Assembly (NCBI GenBank): GCA_003490145.1
Contig: QULQ01000002.1
Span: 251,016 to 315,015 of the forward strand
DNA length: 64,000 nucleotides
Reading direction: 5' to 3'
From: Lachnospiraceae bacterium OM04-12BH
Lineage (GTDB): Bacteria; Bacillota; Clostridia; Lachnospirales; Lachnospiraceae
Part shown: piece after piece, positions 17,395-26,551 of the stretch
Layout of the letters: every line of letters begins with the position of its first letter
How positions within the stretch are numbered: the first letter of the stretch is position 1
Translations under genes and position numbers: made by a program
The notes under the pieces: generated by a model
Seen by the model: only the letters and a program-made list of their open reading frames with translations
Told to the model about the DNA's origin: nothing
Database searches by the model: none

Positions 17395-18306
17395 ATGCCC
17401 AGTAAAGTGTGTTTGTTGATTATTTATAATCATAGGTATGATGCCAATATTGAAAAACTGGAAAAAATATATCAGTCTCGTTTTTCGAATATTTATCATA
17501 TAGTTCCCTTTTATGACGGCGCAGAGAAAAATGTAATACCTGTCTATGAATGCTCGTTTCGATTTGAAGGATATGTGGCACAGGCACTTAAGCATATTGA
17601 TTATAGCTATGAACACTATTTTTTCGTAGCAGATGATGCAATATTAAATCCGGCAATCAATGAGAAAAATTACCGGGAATGGTTTAGTCTTGCAGATAAT
17701 AGCGCATTTATTACCTTTACAAGATCCTTGCGTCAGATGAAGGGGTGGGGAATTAACAGACGGTTTATGGATCCATTCCCTAAATTTGAAAAATATCAGG
17801 GGACATTATGGAAAGAGGAGCTTATGCCTGCGGAGGAAGCTTTCGCTGTTGCAAAGAGACAGGGATATGATAGAGAAGAGTTTGCTATGGATGCTTCTAT
17901 GGTGTGGGATGCCAGAAAGAAATTGAAGGAGTATCCAAGGCTCATACTTATGTTCTTAAGGACTTTGATTCGGGGAAAAAAGTATTGTCCTTATCCGATA
18001 TGGGGTGGTTACAGTGATGTTTTTATCGTTCCCGGTAAGGATATCGAGAAGGTAGCCCACATGCTGGGGGTATTTGCAGCAATGGATATTTTTGTTGAAG
18101 AAGCGATTCCTACTACATTACATCTTATCTGTGAAGAGCTTATTGAAGAAAAGGATTTAGAAGCTAAGTCAAAAACCTTATGGGGAAATCCAGCAAGAGA
18201 AGAAGTAGAAGAAAAATATGAAAGGGACTATCGTAAGCTTATGAATGAATGGGAGACAGGTTGTCTTTTTATTCATCCTATAAAATTATCAAGATGGAAA
18301 ATGTGA
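17395..18306 (+). CDS. Uncharacterised protein, possible GT-A glycosyltransferase
   Basis: A 303-residue cytoplasmic protein that I cannot assign to a named family. The N terminus VCLLIIYNHRYDANIEKL looks like a beta-strand and helix of a nucleotide-sugar fold. HYFFVADDAIL places an acidic pair at residues 80-81 where GT-A enzymes keep their DxD. A tryptophan-rich middle (RQMKGWGINRR, GTLWKEE) and a WGGYSDVFIV segment near residue 205 follow. There are no membrane helices. Seven bases separate it from the upstream GT2. A role as glycosyltransferase is inferred from context and these weak signs. Confidence 0.6.
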   Translation: MPSKVCLLIIYNHRYDANIEKLEKIYQSRFSNIYHIVPFYDGAEKNVIPVYECSFRFEGYVAQALKHIDYSYEHYFFVADDAILNPAINEKNYREWFSLADNSAFITFTRSLRQMKGWGINRRFMDPFPKFEKYQGTLWKEELMPAEEAFAVAKRQGYDREEFAMDASMVWDARKKLKEYPRLILMFLRTLIRGKKYCPYPIWGGYSDVFIVPGKDIEKVAHMLGVFAAMDIFVEEAIPTTLHLICEELIEEKDLEAKSKTLWGNPAREEVEEKYERDYRKLMNEWETGCLFIHPIKLSRWKM

Positions 18307-18336
18307 AGAGCTACGATTTTTATTATGGTAGTTTAA

Positions 18337-19440
18337 ATGAGAATGAGAAAATGTATTGAAAAAGCGATATTGAGAATGGCAGAAAAAATGCTTCCATGTA
18401 CTCTTTTTGACAGACTTCTTCTTGAAAGAAGAAGACGGATTAATAAAATTACAGGTTATTACCCTCAGGCAGTTTTTTTGTCAAAAAGAAAATCTCCCCA
18501 AAAGTATTGCGTTGTAAGATTTACAATACCTACATTTGCATTGATGGCAGCAGGTATTCAGTATATATTCTGTTATTATAAATTGCACGATAAAGGGTAT
18601 ATTCCTGTTTTAGATTTAGAATGCGAATATTCATACGAGCAGGGGAGAATTGGAGAGCTTGGAATTTGGGATAGTTGTTTTGAACAGAGTATCACAGCAA
18701 AAGATGCCATCAAACAAAAATATGTATTGGCAACAGGAAACATGTATGATTATTCAGGAGATAAGAGAATTGCAAAATGGTTAAATGGTGATACACAAGA
18801 TCATTTCTTGCATGTAAAAAAGGATAATTATAAAGAATACTATGCAAAAGCAAAAAAATTAACAGAACCTATTTGGAAAGTTAAAGATACAATTATTGCA
18901 GAATTGGAAAAAGAAGTTGGAAGCATAATCAAAGAGCAGAGAGTTCTTGGTGTTTTTTTGAGAGAAGATTTTAGTAATGATGTAATTTACAAGGATAAAA
19001 AAGATATAAAGGTTTATGAAAATCATCCTTTGTTGCCTACAGTACAAGAGATAATTAATATAATAAAAAATGATTTGCAACAGTGGCAATATGATAAGAT
19101 ATATGTTTCAGCATTATACTCTAAATCTATTGAAACAATGAAGAAAGAGCTTGGCGATAAGGTGGTTTATATTCAGAGAAAGAATATGCTGTCATCAAGA
19201 GATGATAGGAAAATTGGTTTTACTGATACGAGTTTTGAATTGTATGAAAAAATGAATAAAACTAAGGAATGGTATTATGAAAATAATATATCATATGTGA
19301 AAGATTTGGTAGCATTATCTAGGTGTACTTATTTTTTTGGTGGGCCATGCAGTGGGTCTGCTGTCGCATTAACTATGAATGGTGGAAAGTATGAGGATAT
19401 ATATATATTGGAAGATAAAAGGAAAATTACAAGATATTAA
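18337..19440 (+). CDS. Uncharacterised protein, possible fucosyltransferase-like GT-B enzyme
   Basis: A 367-residue protein with a basic N terminus, then RFTIPTFALMAAGIQYIF and HDKGYIPVLDLE. The C-terminal part has KIYVSALYSKS, KVVYIQRKNML and FFGGPCSGSAVAL. Strand-loop patterns and the late glycine/serine motif recall GT-B enzymes of the NodZ/FUT8 type, but similarity is loose and no catalytic residue can be named. Start at ATG 18337 or 18343; neither has a good ribosome site. Base composition becomes visibly AT-richer from here on, and a 98-base gap follows, so this may be the edge of an acquired module. Confidence 0.55.
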   Translation: MRMRKCIEKAILRMAEKMLPCTLFDRLLLERRRRINKITGYYPQAVFLSKRKSPQKYCVVRFTIPTFALMAAGIQYIFCYYKLHDKGYIPVLDLECEYSYEQGRIGELGIWDSCFEQSITAKDAIKQKYVLATGNMYDYSGDKRIAKWLNGDTQDHFLHVKKDNYKEYYAKAKKLTEPIWKVKDTIIAELEKEVGSIIKEQRVLGVFLREDFSNDVIYKDKKDIKVYENHPLLPTVQEIINIIKNDLQQWQYDKIYVSALYSKSIETMKKELGDKVVYIQRKNMLSSRDDRKIGFTDTSFELYEKMNKTKEWYYENNISYVKDLVALSRCTYFFGGPCSGSAVALTMNGGKYEDIYILEDKRKITRY

Positions 19441-19538
19441 AGAAAATAATAGCAATATTTAAAGTAAAAGTACAGTTACAAAAATGTATATGAAAGAAAG
19501 GACAGTATAACTGGTAAAAGTTATATAACAGATGAGTA

Positions 19539-21167
19539 ATGAGCGAGATTCAGCTTTTGGATTGTACACTACGTGATGGAGCCTATATTGTAAATGGTAA
19601 ATTTGGAGAGTCAGCAATTAAAGGTATTATTGCCAAGCTTCAGAATGCGGGCATTGATATTATTGAGTGTGGATGGCTTAAAGATAGTGAACACGAAGTT
19701 GGAACAACATATTTCCATAGACCAGATGATTTATTAAGATATATTGGGAGAAAAAGCGGTGATGTCACATATGTGGTGATGATAGATTGGGATCGTTATG
19801 ATTTAAACAATCTATCAGATTACGATGGAAAAACGATTGATGCTATTCGAGTAGTATTTCCCTATAATAAATATAAAGAGGGAATTGAAGTCGGAAAAAA
19901 GATTAAGGAAAAGGGATATAGAGTTTTTTTTCAAGCGGCCAATACACTGGCATATTCAGATGAAGATTTAAAAGACTTAGCTGCTGAAATTAATCAGGTA
20001 AAACCTGAGGGAATTTCAGTTGTGGACACATTTGGAGCAATGTATGAAAGCGATTTGGAACGCATTTTAAAAGTATTAAATACGGAAATTGACCAGACTA
20101 TAAAAATAGGTTTTCATTCTCACAATAATCAGCAGATGGCATTTGCCAATTCTATGAAATTTGTGGATATTTTAAGCAAGACAGATCGGGATATGATAGT
20201 TGATGCTTCTTTGTGTGGAATGGGAAGAGGTGCAGGAAATGCAACAACAGAATTGATAGTTAATTTCCTGAATAATAAGTATCAGCATAATTATGATTTC
20301 GATGCTGTCATGGATGCAATAGATATTTACATGACTGGGTTTCAGGAAAAATATAGCTGGGGTTATTCAACAGCCTACTGTATTGCAGGAATGTATTGCT
20401 GTCATGTGAACAACATTGCATATTTGCAAAATCATCATAAAACTAATGCACATGATATGCGGAATATTATTGAGGCATTGCAGCCGGATGAAAGAAAAAA
20501 ATATGATTATGACCTTCTGGAGCGAAAGTATATAGAAAATCAGGATAGAAACGTTAATGATGAAAATGCAATCGAACAATTGCGATCAGAAATGGGAGTA
20601 TATGCAGAGAATCCAAGGGAAGTATTATTGGTTGCTCCTGGAAAATCATCAGTAACCTATTATGAAGAAATCAAGAAATTTATTGATCAAAATGAGCCTT
20701 ATGTAGTTGCAGTTAATGCATTGCTCCCTGAGTATGAATATGACTGTATGTTTGTAACCAATACAGCCAGATATGAGTATGCGAAGACTGCATATCCGGA
20801 TAAATTTGAAAAGACATTCAAGATATTACTTTCCAATATTAAAACTCAGGCGGACGATGGAGAGGAGATTATTGTAAATTATAATCGTGCAATTAAACGG
20901 GGCTGGTTACATTTTGATAATGCTGTTATTTGCGCATTAAGGCTTATGGATAGATTACATGTAAAAAATATATATCTTGTAGGATTTGATGGATTCAGGG
21001 AACATTATAATGAAAGTTATGCCGATGAATCATTACCGACATTAAATCCTGGGGGAGACTGGGACAAGTTAAATGACGAGATTAAAGATATGTTCCAGGA
21101 TGTTCAGGAGACAACAAAACTTAATATAGCATTTTTAACTGAAAGTATTTACGGAGATCAAAAATGA
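19539..21167 (+). CDS. DRE-TIM aldolase fused to a C-terminal Rossmann-like domain (copy 2)
   Basis: A 542-residue paralogue of the protein at 10791, colinear over its whole length. The barrel has LDCTLRDGAY (Arg12, Asp13), FHSHNN for the metal histidines and DASLCGMGRGAGN. The C-terminal domain begins VLLVAPGKSS and contains YLVGFDGF. Unlike copy 1, it is coupled by an ATGA overlap to a dehydroquinate-synthase-like cyclase. This suggests it makes a 2-keto-3-deoxy sugar-acid phosphate, possibly from pyruvate and an aldose phosphate, that the cyclase closes to a ring. That substrate logic is inference; the barrel family is firm. The ATG at 19539 has only a weak ribosome site. Confidence 0.82.
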   Translation: MSEIQLLDCTLRDGAYIVNGKFGESAIKGIIAKLQNAGIDIIECGWLKDSEHEVGTTYFHRPDDLLRYIGRKSGDVTYVVMIDWDRYDLNNLSDYDGKTIDAIRVVFPYNKYKEGIEVGKKIKEKGYRVFFQAANTLAYSDEDLKDLAAEINQVKPEGISVVDTFGAMYESDLERILKVLNTEIDQTIKIGFHSHNNQQMAFANSMKFVDILSKTDRDMIVDASLCGMGRGAGNATTELIVNFLNNKYQHNYDFDAVMDAIDIYMTGFQEKYSWGYSTAYCIAGMYCCHVNNIAYLQNHHKTNAHDMRNIIEALQPDERKKYDYDLLERKYIENQDRNVNDENAIEQLRSEMGVYAENPREVLLVAPGKSSVTYYEEIKKFIDQNEPYVVAVNALLPEYEYDCMFVTNTARYEYAKTAYPDKFEKTFKILLSNIKTQADDGEEIIVNYNRAIKRGWLHFDNAVICALRLMDRLHVKNIYLVGFDGFREHYNESYADESLPTLNPGGDWDKLNDEIKDMFQDVQETTKLNIAFLTESIYGDQK

Positions 21168-22234
21168 GACAGATAAAAATAAAATCAAGTTTATATGATT
21201 ATAGCGTTCAATTTGTAGATGATGTGAAGAAACAAATTGAACAGTTAGGTAATGAAGGAAAAGTTACATATGTCATTGACCAGAATGTATACAGGTTATA
21301 TCCAGATTATTTCAGCACAATTGAGAAGGATAATATATATTTTGTAGATGCCGTAGAACATAAAAAAAACATTGAGACATGTATGGATCTAATCACTTTT
21401 TGGCAGTCAATAAAGTTAAAGAAAAACTGGAAAGTAATCTGCTTTGGTGGTGGAATTACACAGGACATAACTACGTTTGCCAGTAATATATATCTGAGAA
21501 ACGTTGAGTGGTATTTTTTCCCAACAACATTGCTGGCAATGTCTGATTCCTGCATTGGAGGAAAATGCGGAATTAATATGGGGGAGTTAAAGAATCAATT
21601 GGGTGTATTTTACCCTCCCAGAAGAATTTATATATGTGAAAAGTTCTTACAGACCCTGTCAAATGCAGATTATATTAATGGATGGGGAGAAATACTAAAG
21701 TTTTCGCTGACGGAAAAGGAAGAATTTTATGAAGCAGTAGAAAATGAAAAGCAATTAATCCCATGTCCCCACATTAATGATTATCTGTATGAAGGACTTC
21801 TTGTAAAGAAAAAAATCATAGAGGAAGATGAATTTGAAGGCGATTTAAGAAGAATATTGAATTATGGACATACATTTGGACATGCATTAGAAGCATATTC
21901 TCATAATACTATTCCACATGGAAAAGGTGTTATTTGGGGAATTGACGTTGCCAATTTTATTTCTGCAAATATGGGGATTTTGGATCATGATATTTACATG
22001 AAGATTAAAGAATTGATCAAAAAGTCTTTTATAAAAGAAGAAATTATAGTAGAAGATACAACAAGATTTATGAAAATTTTATCTACGGATAAAAAGGTAA
22101 AAAACAATACTGTTTATTTAATCCTTTTAAAAGAACTAAGCCAGTTAATAATTAAGCCGGTTGAGATTGATAAGAAGCTGGAAGATTTGTTTAAGCGTTA
22201 TTTGGAGGAAACGCATGGATATTATTGCGATTGA
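21164..22234 (+). CDS. 3-dehydroquinate-synthase-like sugar phosphate cyclase
   Basis: A 356-residue AroB-family cyclase. The NAD-binding stretch is CFGGGITQDITTF, followed by PTTLLAMSDSCIGGKCGIN and KNQLGVFYPP. Metal ligands are Glu in NGWGEILKF and histidines in NYGHTFGHALEAYS and IPHGKG. These keep the catalytic frame of dehydroquinate synthase but differ in the ring-contact loops, as in cyclases outside the shikimate pathway (EEVS, DOI synthase). No other shikimate gene is nearby, and its neighbours are an aldolase, a sugar kinase and a TPP enzyme. It probably closes a carbocycle destined for the polysaccharide. GGAG lies before the ATG; both ends overlap neighbouring genes. Confidence 0.82.
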   Translation: MRQIKIKSSLYDYSVQFVDDVKKQIEQLGNEGKVTYVIDQNVYRLYPDYFSTIEKDNIYFVDAVEHKKNIETCMDLITFWQSIKLKKNWKVICFGGGITQDITTFASNIYLRNVEWYFFPTTLLAMSDSCIGGKCGINMGELKNQLGVFYPPRRIYICEKFLQTLSNADYINGWGEILKFSLTEKEEFYEAVENEKQLIPCPHINDYLYEGLLVKKKIIEEDEFEGDLRRILNYGHTFGHALEAYSHNTIPHGKGVIWGIDVANFISANMGILDHDIYMKIKELIKKSFIKEEIIVEDTTRFMKILSTDKKVKNNTVYLILLKELSQLIIKPVEIDKKLEDLFKRYLEETHGYYCD

Positions 22235-23513
22235 TTGTGGAGCAAGTTTTATCAAAGCAACTCAGTTTAGTTATGGAAAGATTGTTAAAACTGTTGTAAA
22301 GAAAACACCAGCTGATTTGGACAATGAAAAACTAAGGAAATCAGAAGAGATTATAACGGAAATCATTGAGCAGTTAAGCGCAGATCTTGATGAGATACAT
22401 ATAGGATTTTCTAATGAAATGCATGGATTTGTTCTTACAGATCAGGATGGGGTGCCAGTATTACCATATATCTCATGGCAAAAAGAATTGGGAGATCTTG
22501 AAGGATGCAACAATCTGTTTGATCCGGATTTAATAAAAGCTACAGGAATGCCATTAAGGCTTGGTCTGCCAAGTGTAAATTTGTATTATTTAATAAAGAA
22601 CAGACAAATAGAGTCACATAAACAATTATATTTCTATACATTAGGGGATTATTATATCAGGGTTATCACTGGACAACAGCCATATACACATGCAACAAAT
22701 GCGGCAGCAACGGGATTGTATGATGTAGCTGAAAAGAAATGGATTACAGATTTACTTAAAGAAATATTAGGAGATGATGGCCTGAATTCAGTTATATTCC
22801 CGGAGATATATCAGAGACAAAAGGAAATTTGCATAGAGAGAAATAAAAAAAAGTTTTTTTTCTATCCGGCATTGGGGGATCAACAGGCAGCATTACTTGG
22901 AGCACAGCTTGAAAATGAGGATGAAATATCCCTGAATTTTGGAACAGGCGCTCAAATAAGTATACTATCTAAAAAGATAGAGTGTTCACAGGAATATCAA
23001 ATTCGCCCATATTTTGAAAATTATTTTCTGAAAACCGTTCCACATATTCCATCAGGAAGAGCATTGAATGTGTATTTTAATTTCATAAAAGATATGGTCA
23101 GTGAATTTGCTATAGTTGAAGATGAAACCCTGTGGAAGTATATTAATAGTCAGGCAAGGAAGAATCAATATCAAAATATGAAAATTGACATGAGTTTTTT
23201 TTCAAATGCAATAACGGAGCATGATGTAGGAAGCATTGAGAATATACAGGAAGGAAATTTTAAGGTGGGGAACTTTTTTGATTCAATATATACACAGATG
23301 GCCGATAACGTTGAAATCGTATATAAAAAACTGGGACGACCGTTTGTTGACAAGATTCTTATTTCAGGAGGAGTGTTGAATAAGAATGATTATTTGAGAG
23401 AGAAAGTACTTGCCAAATTTTCAGATGTAAATAGTGTATATATGGCTAAAAATGAAACTGCAGATGGTATAAAGAAATTTATTGAATCAATAACTGGGAG
23501 AATACAGAAATGA
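22215..23513 (+). CDS. FGGY-family carbohydrate kinase
   Basis: A 432-residue kinase of the ASKHA fold. The N terminus IIAIDCGASFIKATQF is the phosphate-1 motif, LGDYYIRVITGQ and NAAATGLYD are sugar-domain segments, ALGDQQAALLGAQ holds the likely catalytic Asp, and LNFGTGAQISIL is phosphate-2. KILISGGVLNKN near the end is the adenosine motif. Members phosphorylate xylulose, ribulose, glycerol or sedoheptulose; which applies here is unknown. It starts at ATG 22215 with GGAGG six bases upstream and overlaps the cyclase by 20 bases. Its stop overlaps the TPP enzyme (ATGA), so aldolase, cyclase, kinase and TPP enzyme form one coupled block. Confidence 0.8.
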   Translation: MDIIAIDCGASFIKATQFSYGKIVKTVVKKTPADLDNEKLRKSEEIITEIIEQLSADLDEIHIGFSNEMHGFVLTDQDGVPVLPYISWQKELGDLEGCNNLFDPDLIKATGMPLRLGLPSVNLYYLIKNRQIESHKQLYFYTLGDYYIRVITGQQPYTHATNAAATGLYDVAEKKWITDLLKEILGDDGLNSVIFPEIYQRQKEICIERNKKKFFFYPALGDQQAALLGAQLENEDEISLNFGTGAQISILSKKIECSQEYQIRPYFENYFLKTVPHIPSGRALNVYFNFIKDMVSEFAIVEDETLWKYINSQARKNQYQNMKIDMSFFSNAITEHDVGSIENIQEGNFKVGNFFDSIYTQMADNVEIVYKKLGRPFVDKILISGGVLNKNDYLREKVLAKFSDVNSVYMAKNETADGIKKFIESITGRIQK

Positions 23514-25336
23514 AACTATCAGATTATATAGCTGATTTTTTTCAGAAGAACGGGATACATACGGTTTTTACAGTAGTGGGCGGAGGTGCAATGCACCTGA
23601 ATAATTCCTTTGGACATCATGAAGGAATTCATTGTATTTACAATCATCATGAGCAGGCGTCTGCCATTGCTGCGGAAGCGTATTATCGTATTAATAATGA
23701 AATGGCGGGTGTCTGTGTTACCAGTGGACCAGGGGCAATTAATGCGTTAAATGGAGTGGTAGGGGCATATCAGGATTCCATTCCTATGATTGTTATTTCG
23801 GGACAGACCAAAACGACTCTTACAACTCAATACAGTGGATTACCACTCAGAACATTTGGAAATCAGGAATTTGATATTGTGTCAGCATTGAAGAATGCAT
23901 GTAAGTATTCAGAGATGATTACAGATTCGGAGAAGATAAGATACTGTCTGGAGAAGGCTTTTTTTCTGGCACGCAATGGACGACCGGGACCTTGTTGGCT
24001 GGATATTCCAATAGATATTCAGGGAGCGTCTATTAATCCAGAACAGCAGACCGGATATATACCGGAAGAGTTGGAAACTGAATTAGAAGATAAGGTGGAT
24101 GAGAAACTGGATTCTCTTATAATGAGATTAAAAGATGCAAAAAGACCAGTTATATATGCAGGAAATGGAATTAGAATTGCAGGAGCGCAGCAACAGTTAA
24201 TTGAACTGGCAGAATTATATAAGATTCCGGTAGTAACATGCTGGGATAGCATAGATTTGATAGAAACAGATAATAATTACTATGCTGGCAGAGCCGGAAT
24301 TATGGGAGATAGAGCTGGAAATTTTGTTGTACAAAACAGTGATTTTCTTATGTGTATAGGAAACAGACTGAACGTATATCAGATTGGATATCAGTACAAT
24401 CTATGGGCACGTGCAGCATATAAAGTTATGGTAGATATAGATCCATTGGAATTGATAAAACCTACTATTTCTATTGATTTACCTATATGTTATGATGCAA
24501 AGGCATTTATGTCCAAAATGATAAACAAGAAAAAAGAAAAAAACATAAAATTTGATGATTGGACGAGGTGGATTGATCAGTGTCAACAATGGAAACAAAA
24601 ATATCCTGTCGTAAATAACGAACAATATCATCAAAAAGATAAGATAAATATATATGCTTTTATGGATATCTTTAGTCGAAAACTTCTAGAAAAAACAGTA
24701 ACCGTTGTTGCCAATGGTTCAGCATCAGTAGTGGGAAGCGCTGCGTATGTAATAAAAAAAGATAGTAGATTTATTATGAATTGCGCATTGTCATCTATGG
24801 GATATGATCTGCCGGCAGCAGTTGGAGCAGCATACGCTGTAAGCCGGGGAGACACAAAGTATAATAATGATATTATTTGTATTGCGGGTGATGGCAGCAT
24901 TCAGATGAATTTGCAGGAATTGCAAACAATAGTAACAAACCATTTGCCAGTGAAAATAGTGGTAATAAATAATGAAGGATACCATCAGATTCGACTCACT
25001 CAGACAAATTTATTTGATAAGCAATTTGTTGGAATAGGACCGGAAAGCCACGATCTTGGATTCCCTGATTTCGAGAAATTGGCATATGCATATGGTATTC
25101 CCTATTATGAGTGTGGAGATATAGAAAAACTGGGTGATACTTTGGACGAGTTCTTAAAATGTAACGGATATGCAATGTTGCAGATTTTTTGTGACACAAA
25201 ACAGATTTTTGAACCTAAATCAGCAACTAAGAGATTAGATGATGGAACGCTAGTTTCACCGCCACTAGAGGATTTATACCCGTTCTTGCCAAGAGAAGAA
25301 TTAAAAGAAAATATGTATATTAAAATGATGGAATAA
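23510..25336 (+). CDS. Thiamine-pyrophosphate enzyme, acetolactate-synthase-like
   Basis: A 608-residue three-domain TPP enzyme. The activating glutamate lies in NHHEQASAIAAEA (Glu48), SGPGAINALNG follows, and the cofactor motif runs from GDGSIQMN near residue 460 to NNEG about 27 residues later. The last 35 residues extend past the usual end. The family ligates or splits ketols. In surface-glycan loci the known precedent is YerE, which adds a two-carbon unit from pyruvate to CDP-3,6-dideoxy-4-ketohexose in yersiniose synthesis. CDP-dideoxyhexose genes lie 6-9 kb downstream, but tight coupling to the kinase and cyclase suggests a carbocyclic substrate is equally possible. FAD use cannot be judged. 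Confidence 0.85.
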   Translation: MKLSDYIADFFQKNGIHTVFTVVGGGAMHLNNSFGHHEGIHCIYNHHEQASAIAAEAYYRINNEMAGVCVTSGPGAINALNGVVGAYQDSIPMIVISGQTKTTLTTQYSGLPLRTFGNQEFDIVSALKNACKYSEMITDSEKIRYCLEKAFFLARNGRPGPCWLDIPIDIQGASINPEQQTGYIPEELETELEDKVDEKLDSLIMRLKDAKRPVIYAGNGIRIAGAQQQLIELAELYKIPVVTCWDSIDLIETDNNYYAGRAGIMGDRAGNFVVQNSDFLMCIGNRLNVYQIGYQYNLWARAAYKVMVDIDPLELIKPTISIDLPICYDAKAFMSKMINKKKEKNIKFDDWTRWIDQCQQWKQKYPVVNNEQYHQKDKINIYAFMDIFSRKLLEKTVTVVANGSASVVGSAAYVIKKDSRFIMNCALSSMGYDLPAAVGAAYAVSRGDTKYNNDIICIAGDGSIQMNLQELQTIVTNHLPVKIVVINNEGYHQIRLTQTNLFDKQFVGIGPESHDLGFPDFEKLAYAYGIPYYECGDIEKLGDTLDEFLKCNGYAMLQIFCDTKQIFEPKSATKRLDDGTLVSPPLEDLYPFLPREELKENMYIKMME

Positions 25337-25353
25337 ATAAGGTGGCTGACTGA

Positions 25354-26094
25354 ATGAATCGAATGAGAGGGAAAACAGTAATAATTACAGGAGCAACATC
25401 AGGCATGGGAAAGGCTACTGCAGTTATGTTTGCAAGAGAAGGGGCAGAAGTTCTCCTGGTTGGAAGAAATGAAAAAAGGGGCGCAGAGGTAGTTAGAGAA
25501 ATTTCAGAATTTGGAGGGAAAGCAAGATTATATGTTTGTGATATTTCTTTTGAGGAGAATGTTTTAAACTTAGTCCACAGGATTAGTGAATCATATGATA
25601 AAATTGATGTCCTGTTCAATAATGCTGGAATTTGGGATACCTCAGCATTAGAGGAAATAGATGAAGAACGGATTCGGAAATCATTTGCAATTAACTATGA
25701 TGCTATTGTACTTATGTCAAAATATTTTATGTCGATGCTGGTAAGGGCAAAAGGAAGTATAATAAATAATGCATCAATGGGCGGACTAGATAGCTTTGTG
25801 AACGGAACTAAACAATATGTGTATGCATCTACAAAGGCAGCGGTAATCAAATTCTCTAAATTATTGGCAAAGAATTATGCAGATAGTATAAGGGTGAATT
25901 GTATATGCCCGGGCATTATTGAAACAGAAATTTTTATAAATAGAGATTTTTCAAGATTTGATGGAACAATTCCAATGGGACGAATAGGTCAGCCAGATGA
26001 TGTGGCAAAAGTAGTGTTATTCTTGGCTTCGGACGATGCATCATATTTAACAGGGGTAATATTGCCAATTGATGGGGGCGCATCTTTGGTGTAA
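25354..26094 (+). CDS. Short-chain dehydrogenase/reductase
   Basis: A 246-residue classical SDR. The Rossmann motif TGATSGMG is at residues 12-19, NNAGIWD near 88, the catalytic serine lies in NNASMGG, and YVYASTKAA gives Tyr and Lys of the active site. NCICPGIIETE and the C-terminal VILPIDGGA are standard. It would reduce a ketone or oxidise an alcohol with NAD(P)H. The residues after the first Rossmann strand (VGRNEKRG) suggest NADPH. It follows the TPP enzyme by 17 bases and may reduce the ketol that enzyme makes. Confidence 0.9.
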   Translation: MNRMRGKTVIITGATSGMGKATAVMFAREGAEVLLVGRNEKRGAEVVREISEFGGKARLYVCDISFEENVLNLVHRISESYDKIDVLFNNAGIWDTSALEEIDEERIRKSFAINYDAIVLMSKYFMSMLVRAKGSIINNASMGGLDSFVNGTKQYVYASTKAAVIKFSKLLAKNYADSIRVNCICPGIIETEIFINRDFSRFDGTIPMGRIGQPDDVAKVVLFLASDDASYLTGVILPIDGGASLV

Positions 26095-26103
26095 GGGAGT
26101 AAA

Positions 26104-26550
26104 ATGATCAGTATCAGACATATTGGTATATATGTTAAAAACATTGAACATATGACAGAATTTTATAAAAATGTATTTCAAATGGTACCTGTTTGTGAGA
26201 AGCAAAAAGATAAAAATGAGTTGTTAGATGAGCTATTGAAATATAAAAATACAACAATAATAACGACCAAGCTAATAACGCCTACTGGGGAAATAACAGG
26301 ACAGGGTGATATGATAGAATTGGTTAAAGTTATGTCTGGCCCATATCAGGAAGTATTATCAGAACCAGTGTATAATATAGGAGTTATGCATATTGCAATA
26401 GGCGTGGAAGATATACAAAAGATAATGAACCTGATTATCAAGAACGGAGGGTGCCAAAAGACAGCAATAGTTACACATATTAATGGGAATCAATTTGCAT
26501 TTGCCACAGATCCAGAGGGAAATTGGATAGAATTGATAGAGAGGCACTGA
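26104..26550 (+). CDS. VOC-family (glyoxalase-fold) protein
   Basis: A 148-residue protein of two beta-alpha-beta-beta-beta units. Metal-site candidates are His5 in ISIRHIGIYV, Glu in GDMIELVKV, His in MHIAIGVED and Glu in NWIELIERH, the standard four positions of glyoxalase I and methylmalonyl-CoA epimerase. ATDPEGNWIE is the family's C-terminal signature. VOC members isomerise or open substrates through metal-bound enediolates; here a keto-sugar epimerisation would fit between an SDR and a nucleotide-sugar epimerase, but that is inference. A GGGAG site precedes the ATG, nine bases after the SDR. Confidence 0.82.
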   Translation: MISIRHIGIYVKNIEHMTEFYKNVFQMVPVCEKQKDKNELLDELLKYKNTTIITTKLITPTGEITGQGDMIELVKVMSGPYQEVLSEPVYNIGVMHIAIGVEDIQKIMNLIIKNGGCQKTAIVTHINGNQFAFATDPEGNWIELIERH

Positions 26551-26551
26551 T

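Noticed and set aside
21164-22234. Housekeeping aroB
   Set aside because: No other aromatic-pathway gene is near, loops around the ring contacts differ, and the gene is translationally coupled to a sugar aldolase and a sugar kinase.
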